NCBI GenBank assembly: GCA_947652605.1
Contig: OX393579.1
Coordinates: forward strand, 22,279,674-22,343,673
DNA: 64,000 nt
Direction: 5' to 3'
Source of the DNA: Elmis aenea
Taxonomy: Eukaryota; Arthropoda; Insecta; Coleoptera; Elmidae
Under the pieces are notes generated by a model, which saw only the letters and a list, made by a program, of their open reading frames with translations, searched no databases and had not been told where the DNA came from. Within the stretch, counting starts at the first letter, position 1. The number at the start of each line of letters is the position of its first letter. Positions 56,799-64,000 of the stretch are shown in pieces. Position numbers and translations under genes: made by a program.

Positions 56799-59201
56799 AT
56801 GGACGTTAAGGATGTTGAACAGCCTATGCTGCAAGACAAACAATACGAATACTTAACACGCAGCGAAGAAACTCAAAAATTTAAACAATATCTTGCAACA
56901 ATATGTGGTAAGTATTAAGTAGTTTACATTTTATTACCATTATGCTATTAGAAATTAGTTAAAAATTTTCCCAACATTTTAAAATATAAAGTATAAAGTA
57001 AAGTTTGTGGTACATTTTAATCAGTTATTCTAAACTTTTGTTCCTTATGTAAATTTTAATATTTTCCTCTTTCCTAGCTCTTGAATCAAGTTAATCTCTC
57101 CATGCAGGAAAAACATTATTTTATAAATCCAAAATCAAAAAGTGGATAACATATTATTTACCTCGAAATCATATTTCGAATTTCGAGGTGGTCTGAAGGA
57201 TAAAATTTGACCAAATAAACTAAGACTTATTTAAATACTTTTACACTTTTTAACATCTATTTTTGCGAAACAAAATTTTCTACGCACCTTTTATTGAATA
57301 TTGTAGTTTTCCATTATTGGTAGAAACAGAAGTAAGGGCTGATATGTAACATAAAATGTTATATCAATCAATCTACAAAATAATTTATACATTTTTATGT
57401 TTTGCATTTGACAATGCAGTGTGTGTTATTTTATAAAAGATTGTATCAAAGATTTGATTTTTTTGCGTACAATATTTTTTCTTTGCGCCCCTTTTAAAAT
57501 ATTTTACTTTATATCTGGAGCAGGAGCCCTCCCCACTGTTTAAGGCACGATATCTTGATAATTTAAAAAAAAGTTTTTTTAATGTTTTTTTTAACAGTTG
57601 AAAAAACATTTTAACAAAAACAATTTATTACAGCTCTTCTTATGCAGACATAAGGTTTTAAATGTCACAAATAGAAACAAAAATATTTTTAAATTTAAAT
57701 GATATCAAACACTTCTTACTTGTTGTATTGTTAATAAATTATATCTTGCTACAAAAATTTGATTCTTGACTTGACAATTTCTTTCAATTTGATTAATTTT
57801 TTTAAGTTTTTTCGATTAAGTATTATATAATAATAAAATTATTTTTTTATTTTAGTTTGTCTTGGTTCCGTTTGCGCTGGTACCGTTTTGGCATGGACTT
57901 CACCTGTATTGCCACAACTACAACATGCTATTTCTCAAGACCCAGAAACGGAAACCAGTGCTGATATTAACGGACTGCAATTGACTGAGTCACAGGGGAG
58001 TTTGGTAGGTTCCATGTTGGCAGTTGGAGCCTTATGTTCTGCTTTGCCAGGAGGGTACCTCGCAGAAAAAGTTGGTCGCCGAAGAGCAAACCTCCTTTTG
58101 GCTATACCATTCACAATAAACTGGCTACTTATCATCTTTGCTCAAAACGCGCTGATGTTATACATTGCGCGCTTCTTCTCTGGACTGGCAACAGGTGCTA
58201 TGTGTGTCACAGCCCCCATGTACATTGGTGAAATAGCGGAACCAGCTATAAGAGGCACACTTGGATCATTTTTCCAAATGTTTCTGTGCATTGGAATTTT
58301 AATAACTTACTTCGCTGGGGCTTTCACAACTTGGAGGCAACTCTCAATGATCTTGGGCATATTTCCAATAGCTTTTGCAATATCTTTTTATTTTATGTGT
58401 GAAACACCCGTGTATTTGATTAAAATAGGAGACAGAACGGGTGCTGAAAATAGTCTGAGATTTTTCCGCGGACAGTATTACAACGTTAATAACGAACTGA
58501 AGATTATTGAAGAGGATATTGCGCATTCTGCGGCAAAAAAGGCTGGTGTTAAGGATTTGGTGGTGTCCAGAGGAAACAGAAAAGCTTTGATATCAGGTCT
58601 TGGACTTATGTTATTCCAGCAGTTAAGTGGAATTAACGCAGTTATATTTTATACTGTACCAATATTCCAATCAGCAGGAAGTAGTTTATCTCCTGATGTG
58701 GCGGCCATCATTGTTTCAGTTGTTCAGGTCATTATTGCTTACGTTGCTTCTATGATTATCGATAAAGCAAACAGAAGACTTTATCTCATGCTTTCATCTG
58801 TTGGTATGGTAACGTGCCTTGCTGTTCTTGGGATGTATTTTCACTTCAAAATCATGTCGATATCATTCTCTGGTATTGGAATGCTGCCTCTTGCAAGTTT
58901 AGTTTTGTATATCGTATTTTTCTCTCTTGGTTTTGGTCCTGTACCTTGGATGATGATGGGAGAACTTTTTGCACCCGAAATTAAGGGTGTTGCCAGCGGA
59001 TTAGCCGTGTCTATGAACTGGGCTCTTGTATTTTTCGTCACGTTTAGTTTTCCCATCATGAACGGATCTCTCGGTGGTCACATAACTTTTTACATTTTTG
59101 GAGGAATCATGGTTCTTGGAACGTTTTTCGTTTACTTGATTGTGCCCGAAACACGTGGTAAAAGTTTGCAGGAAATTCAAGCTAATTTAAATAGAGCATA
59201 A
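56799..59201 (+). CDS. Facilitated trehalose/sugar transporter, Tret1-like (MFS)
   Basis: Two exons (56799-56907 and 57856-59201) join in phase 1 across a 948-bp intron (donor GTAAGT, acceptor TTATTTTAG) to give 484 aa, the usual size for insect Tret1-like proteins. The start ATGGACGTTAAG follows CCACA, a good insect context. It is a 12-helix major facilitator of the sugar porter family: GTVLAWTSPVLPQL in helix 1, GRRR (110-113) in the loop 2-3, PMYIGEIAEPAIRG (157-170), the intracellular CETPVYL (218-224), QQLSGINAVIFY in helix 7 (sugar contact), GPVPWMMMGEL in helix 10 and PETRGK (467-472) at the C-terminus. The usual GRR of loop 8-9 is NRR. It should sit in the plasma membrane and move trehalose or hexoses by facilitated diffusion; the exact substrate cannot be read from sequence. 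Confidence 0.9.
56908..57855 (+). other. Intron 1 of the sugar transporter gene
   Basis: AT-rich, with no inserted element recognised. Confidence 0.55.
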
Positions 59202-59391
59202 AATCACATTGAAAAGAAAATTCTTCTATGAAGAAGTTTTTTATTCAAATGTTATACTTTTCGAAAAATAACTGGGAATAGTAAATATCCTTTGACCAAA
59301 AAGTGTAAAATTGAAAGTGAATCTCATCGAGGAAAATTACAGAGAAAGGAAGATATAAAAAACTTGTATCAACAATCTGTGACAATTTCCT

Positions 59392-59397
59392 AATAAA
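59392..59397 (+). promoter_or_regulatory. Polyadenylation signal of the sugar transporter
   Basis: AATAAA lies 191 bp after the stop codon, in an AT-rich 3' flank. Confidence 0.5.
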
Positions 59398-60048
59398 TGT
59401 GTTTAAAATTATTGTTATGTATGTTTTTTTAAATATAAATGATTTTAAACATCCAAACAAGTAATTTTACATCCAAATAACCTTTTATCTGCCGTAGCAG
59501 TTAGTTATTGCCTTTAGTAACTAGTTCAAAAACATGCACACCAGCCTTTTTTTTGTATATTACCAATTATAAACTACACAATTTTACAGTGGTGATACAT
59601 TATTACTAACATTGAATAATTTAAACTCATATAAATAATTTATATTAATGCTATTGTGGTGAAATATTTAGTCTATTCATGGACTGATTTGTTTCTTGTT
59701 ATGCAAATTTTTATTACTGTTATGCAAACCCTAGCTCGAGTACAAGTTGTTCCTGTAACAATACGTATTTTTTTTTATCGGTCATGTGCATTGTCCAAAT
59801 TATTAAAGAAAATTATTCACTTTAATGAATTAAAAATTGAGAGGTAAGTACTTTTTACAGTAATTTCTAGCATTAAAATTATAACTAACAAAAAACCCTA
59901 AAATGTTTATTTTTAAACTCTTAAAATGTTTATAAAGTTGTAAACGGTAAATAAATTATTAAAAATTGGTGATTTCTTTTTTGCTGTGAACGGTTAATAC
60001 ATACTTCTATAAAAAAAATTAAAAAAAAAAAAAAAAAAACGAGACGTA
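59398..60048. other. No gene seen
   Basis: AT-rich. An A-run of about 20 bases lies at 60020-60039. Nothing else is supported. Confidence 0.45.
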
Positions 60049-60056
60049 GGTATGTC

Positions 60057-60264
60057 CAGGGCCGATGAGAGGGTAGGGCAGGGGGGGCTCTGAGCCCCGG
60101 GCCCGGAGGTAATTTATGGGCCCAGGAGTCCACATACCTTTTTAATTATGGTGTATTAAATATTCATAATTCACAATTTTTTAAATAAATGTTCAAGTAA
60201 TTTATTTACTTGGGGCCCATGTAAATTTTTTCCCCGGGCCCGGCGACGTCTCTCGACGTCTCTG
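60057..60264. mobile_element. 208-bp non-autonomous hAT element, GGGCCC-rich
   Basis: The ends CAGGGCCGATGAGAG and CTCGACGTCTCTG are flanked by the exact 8-bp duplication GGTATGTC (60049-60056 and 60265-60272). It contains GGCCCGGAGG and CCCCGGGCCCGG. A sibling of 2974-3174. Confidence 0.85.
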
Positions 60265-60281
60265 GGTATGTCATAAGGAAG

Positions 60282-61195
60282 GGCCGGTCGTTAATAACTC
60301 ATGATTGAAAACAAGGATGGTAATCGTACATGCTCGATAGCTTCAACTTGTTCATTGCCTCAAAGGTGGGCAGACTTTTTTCTTTGAGGGCCACATAGTT
60401 ATCTGTAAAGTCTTTAGCGGGCGGCATATGACGAAAATCTAAATTTAATAAATATTGAACTTAACTTTTACACACACAAAGCTGGAAATAAAATCGAATA
60501 AAAAAAGTATTACGAACGAAAGTCTTAAACTTGTTTGCGAGCCGCCGCACAAAGTGACTTCGCGAGCCGCATGTGGCCCGCGGGCCGTAGTTTGCCCACC
60601 GCTAGGCTCTAGCTATTAGCACCTTTGTCAGCACTCTACTGCTGCTTGCCTTCATGTGATAGTGATTAATGATGGCTGCGAAACTTGACTGTCCTGCCAT
60701 TTGCGAAGTCCGCTATGTAATTCGATTTTTACACGCAAAAGGGTGCAATGCTGCTGAAAATCACCACGAATTGTGTGAAGCTTATGGCTCGTCAGTGATG
60801 AATGAAGAAAACGTAAGGAAGTGGTGCCGTGAGTTGGGGAAAGACAGTGAAAACGTTCATGACGAAGAAATAAGTAAATAAGTGCAGTGCTGAAAATATT
60901 CGACAATTCAAATGGGATCTTTTTGACGACCCTCCTTACAGCCCCGACCTTGCACTTAGTGACTTCCACATTTTCCTACACCTTAAATGCTTCGAGGAAG
61001 CGGAGAAGTTAAAAACGTAGTAAACTGGTTGAGTTTTATGCAGAGAATATCTATGAAAAAGCTTATTCATCGTTTTAAAAAGTGCTTGGAAAGCAATTGT
61101 AATTATGTGGAAAAATGAATTAGTTATAGGTATACAAATATAAAAACAGTATAATATTTATTTTCTACAAGTCCGCGCTTTCTTTATGACCAACC
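60282..61195 (+). pseudogene. Internally deleted mariner-like element
   Basis: From 60669 a frame reads MAAKLDCPAICEVRYVIRFL, then GCNAAENHHELCEAYG and VRKWCRELGKDSENVHDEE. This is the N-terminal DNA-binding part of a mariner transposase. After a short gap, FKWDLFDDPPYSPDLALSDF (about 60915-60975) is the C-terminal catalytic region, so the middle of the protein has been lost. Putative ends are AAGGGCCGGTCGTTA at 60288 and the inverse ACCAACCGGCCCTTA near 61193. A hAT MITE lies in the 5' part. Confidence 0.65.
60361..60605. mobile_element. 245-bp hAT MITE inside the mariner relic
   Basis: The ends CAAAGGTGGGCAGAC and GTTTGCCCACCGCTAG are degenerate forms of CAGNGGTGGGCAAAC. Subterminal GGCCCGCGGGCC and CGAGCCGC are typical. 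No matching 8-bp flanks were found. Confidence 0.6.
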
Positions 61196-61880
61196 GGCCC
61201 TTACTTTTGACATACGCCTCGTAATAAACTGTTTTGCTTTTCGACAAACACTTCATACAAAATTCAAATAAATTGTTAGCATCCATTTTGAAACTGAAAT
61301 CACTGTGAAGGGATTAAATCCAAGTTTATTTTTACCAATCGATTTTAAGTAACTTCGATTAAAGTATTATTTTAAGCAATTAATAAATAATTAAACAATA
61401 GATGTGATAAGATTAATACTTTGATCTATGAAACTTAAGAAACTATTAATTAGTATTTTTAGAGTGGTATTAACTTAAATACCCTGGACAAGTATTAAAT
61501 TTCGGAATCTGGTGGGAGCTAAACCTTTCCGATTTTGTGATATTTCACAATTTTTATTTTTACACGGATATAAATTCTTTGTATGTTATTAATATAGAAT
61601 GGGTTAAGAATTATCTACTCTAATTGATATCTAAAACGCATCATATTGTTCTTCATATGAGCTTGCCACACATTAACTTAGGGACATAACATGACATAAC
61701 TACGGAAACTGTCATAACTATCGAAGGTAATTAAGTAACTTGAAATGTGTAATTAATGTACCTTAACCTAAAGACAATCCAACAATCTTGCAAAGACTGT
61801 TTGTTCTAATCTATACTTTACGCTCTGCAGATGTAAGAGGACTTTATTAATATATTTATTTAAATACAAATTCATTAAAG
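61196..61880. other. No gene seen
   Basis: AT-rich, with no recognised exon or paired repeat. Confidence 0.45.
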
Positions 61881-62340
61881 TTACTTACTTACTTATTTAA
61901 TCCTAAGGCCGTTTTATCTTTATGGTGTACGGCTTGTTGGAGTTGAGTTATTGTGTGGGTTTTCTTTTCCATATCTGTCTCCATACTCCTCTTTCTTGCG
62001 TTTTTTGTCTTATTTCCTGCCACTTGACTCCTCGTTTCTCTGCCGCTGTTTTAACTTCTACCGTCCATTTAACTACCCTTGCCTCGTATATTCTTTTTAC
62101 CGTTTTTTGTTTTTTCATCCTCATAATGTGCCTATACCATCTTGGCTGCCCTTCTTCGATTCTGTGCTGCGCAGGTCCCAAATTCAGGTTCTCTCTGAAG
62201 ACCTTATTCCTTATTTTGTCCATCCATGTTTTTCCCTCAATCTTCCTTAGAAACCTCATTTCCATGCTTTCTATTTTGCTTTTTTGTTTATTTGATAACG
62301 TCCACGTTTCTTAAATTTGTTTTTGATTACTATTTTTGTC
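61881..62340 (-). pseudogene. 3' end of a non-LTR retrotransposon with a TAAG-repeat tail
   Basis: On the minus strand, about 106 codons read MEMRFLRKIEGKTWMDKIRN, later IEEGQPRWYRHIMRMKKQK, and stop after KRKPTQ. This is the C-terminal end of a LINE reverse-transcriptase ORF (the RW..H..RM signature). A short 3' UTR follows and ends in TAAG repeats (TTACTTACTTACTT on the plus strand at 61881-61894), the usual 3' terminus of several LINE clades. The 5' part is missing, as in a normal truncated insertion. The C-terminal frame is unbroken, so it is younger than the copy at 15990. Confidence 0.7.
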
Positions 62341-62368
62341 TGAAATATAATCTTTTTTTCTAATTATA

Positions 62369-62450
62369 CAGGGTGTTACGTAAAAAGTGCCAAAAAATTC
62401 GGGTGGTGATTCCTTATCGAAAATTAAGGGGGTCTTTTATTTAAAAAAAT
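62369..62450 (+). repeat. Solo left end of a CAGGGTG foldback
   Basis: TA then CAGGGTGTTACGTAAAAAGT, AATTCGGGTGGTGATTCCTT and ATCGAAAATTAAGGGGGTC match the left arm of 46656-47426. No right arm is present. Confidence 0.6.
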
Positions 62451-62654
62451 CCTTCAGCATAAAATGTCAACTTATAACTTATAACATAAAAATCCAATAT
62501 GGCTTGCATAAGAAATAAAAAAAGTTGACTCACATTTCAAAAACTGAACAAGTGATGAAAATTTCAACCACACCATGCGATTAAAGCCATTGTTTTATCT
62601 ATAAATATCAAGTTTCGTCCATCTACTGTTGGTGCTAGCATGGTTAAAATTTAA

Positions 62655-63312
62655 CCCTCCAGTACTAACATGATTTTTGTAACGCGAGTACTAACATCGG
62701 TCTGTGGAACCGAATTCATCTAAAGCTTATTTTACGAGTATTATTTAAATTATAAGTGTGCTTTATATTAAAAAAAAACCTTCGAAGCAAATTTGAATCT
62801 GGACTCTTTGAATTAAATGCTGCAAATGCGTTTGTGGCAGCTATGTTTAGTATACGATAAAAAATTACCATAGGCCACCTTCTTGTATTTCTAGCGCAGT
62901 TATAGCCTGCGCATAATTTGTCAACTATATCAACACCAGACTTTGTACATTGTACATCATAATAATTTGTGGTTTTCCCGTATTTTCATCAAGACTATTA
63001 AAATCATAGGGTATTTCTCGTTTGTTCATTTTTATTGTGCCTACCACAGTTAGTTTCTTCTCCAACAAAGTTTTGCATACGGGTAATAATAATCCAATCA
63101 GTAACATCAATACTAACACAGGTCTGTGAGACCGAAATAAGTAAAAAACTGGCAAAAATCGCTAAAAAAAACGCTTGCCACTGCGAGAGCTGGTCGATAA
63201 ATAAATATAATGAAGATAACGACGAGCCCAACCCCCTCCTCACACGCGTTTTTTAGTTTCGGGGATAAAATTTGGGGGTCGGTCTGTGAGACCGCATGTT
63301 AGCACTGGAGGG
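62655..63312 (-). mobile_element. Internally deleted piggyBac-like element
   Basis: The ends CCCTCCAGTACTAACAT and, inverted, CCCTCCAGTGCTAACAT are flanked by TTAA on both sides (62651-62654 and 63313-63316), the target of piggyBac. CGGTCTGTGRRACCG motifs are subterminal at both ends. At 658 bp it is far shorter than an autonomous element, but it retains part of the transposase. Confidence 0.85.
62775..63080 (-). pseudogene. piggyBac transposase, C-terminal fragment, frameshifted
   Basis: The minus strand reads LLEKKLTVVGTIKMNKREIP. After a frameshift near 62950 it gives CTKSGVDIVDKLCAGYNCAR and TRRWPMVIFYRILNIAATNAF. GT..KNKREIP and SGVD..D with RRWP are hallmark motifs of piggyBac transposases. 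The N-terminal half is deleted. Confidence 0.75.
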
Positions 63313-63316
63313 TTAA

Positions 63317-64000
63317 ACTAATAATTGAATTTTTTCAGATTTTTCGTACTGGTCATGATAAGCATATTTTAGTTTGTATTCCTATCAAACATACTTCTAA
63401 TTTGTTAACCGTCCTTTTATCTCCAACGGTTTTCAAGATACCTACTCTTCATGTTAAAAAGTAGGCCTTGATAATTGACAATAAATTATAACAAATTTGA
63501 GAGTTAAGGTTTTCTTATAATGACTAAAATTAATTATTATATTTAATTTTCTATAATTTTGCTTTATTTTGTTATAATTTTTTTTTAAATCGATAAGAGA
63601 TATTAGTAATTGAACATTTAACTCTTATTATCTATGTCACTTCATGAGCCACGAGCCATACGTACTTTAGTGTAACGAGTACATTTTCATGTTAGCACTT
63701 CATAACGATTGCATAATTCAAAGATGAAGATAATTAACAATATTGTTGATTGTAATATAATTTCATGATAAATATTATACGTCATTAATAGGTACATTGT
63801 TGAACTATTATTCGACTGCTATACTTCTACACGATAAAAGAATATTAATGTATGTGAATATAAAATATTCATATATGTTACGCTCTCAAGAATCTTTAAT
63901 TACTTTCTTTAAGGCGACTGTGTAGACAATGTTTCAAATTTTGGTTTATTTTAATTCGCATTGTTTACGTAAGGTAAAGTTATAAATTATTTTATAAAAT
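63317..64000. other. No gene seen
   Basis: AT-rich sequence to the window end, without recognised exons, RNA genes or paired repeats. Confidence 0.45.

Noticed and set aside
1..64000. tRNA or rRNA genes
   Set aside because: I found no convincing A-box/B-box pair with a cloverleaf, and no rRNA-like conserved stretch. A scan with tRNAscan-SE or Rfam would settle it.

Overview
The window is AT-rich nuclear DNA of an insect. The evidence is genes split by GT-AG introns (some only 50-60 bp), a secreted carboxylesterase-type gene, a Tret1-like sugar transporter, and relics of mariner, piggyBac, hAT, Harbinger-like and non-LTR elements. A beetle is my best guess from the transposon and gene mix, but nothing in the sequence proves the order. 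Protein-coding sequence is a small part of the window. Most of the rest is palindromic (foldback) elements and MITEs, often nested several deep.

Layout. 1-5,250: foldback elements and two hAT elements, one inside the other. 5,255-5,415: a lone spliced exon on the minus strand, probably from an ankyrin-like protein. 5,880-16,330: foldback, hAT, Harbinger-like, mariner and LINE remnants, including two Harbinger-like elements sharing one TAA target. 17,108-30,656: a ten-exon carboxylesterase-like gene (562 aa by my exon model) with large repeats in its introns. The catalytic serine position holds glutamate and the oxyanion-hole HGG reads HAG, so the product is probably a pseudoenzyme. 30,753-32,518: a pogo/Tigger-like MITE carrying a decayed 1,284-bp mariner. 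33,600-51,600: a repeat field with no convincing gene. It includes a four-level nest (36,617-38,258), a 1.57-kb near-perfect palindrome (42,220-43,788) and a three-level nest (48,675-51,599) whose middle layer has Foldback-type architecture (33-bp tandem repeats in inverted arms, 9-bp target duplication).

52,393-54,095: a three-exon gene for a 155-aa secreted protein resembling the bacterial 3D (three-aspartate) double-psi beta-barrel domain. 56,799-59,201: a two-exon, 484-aa facilitated trehalose/sugar transporter. 60,057-63,316: hAT, mariner, LINE and piggyBac remnants.

The three gene models are on the plus strand and are independent transcription units; nothing indicates a shared pathway. 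Exon boundaries were called by eye from splice signals, phase continuity and family similarity. Repeat boundaries come from terminal inverted repeats and, where visible, target-site duplications.
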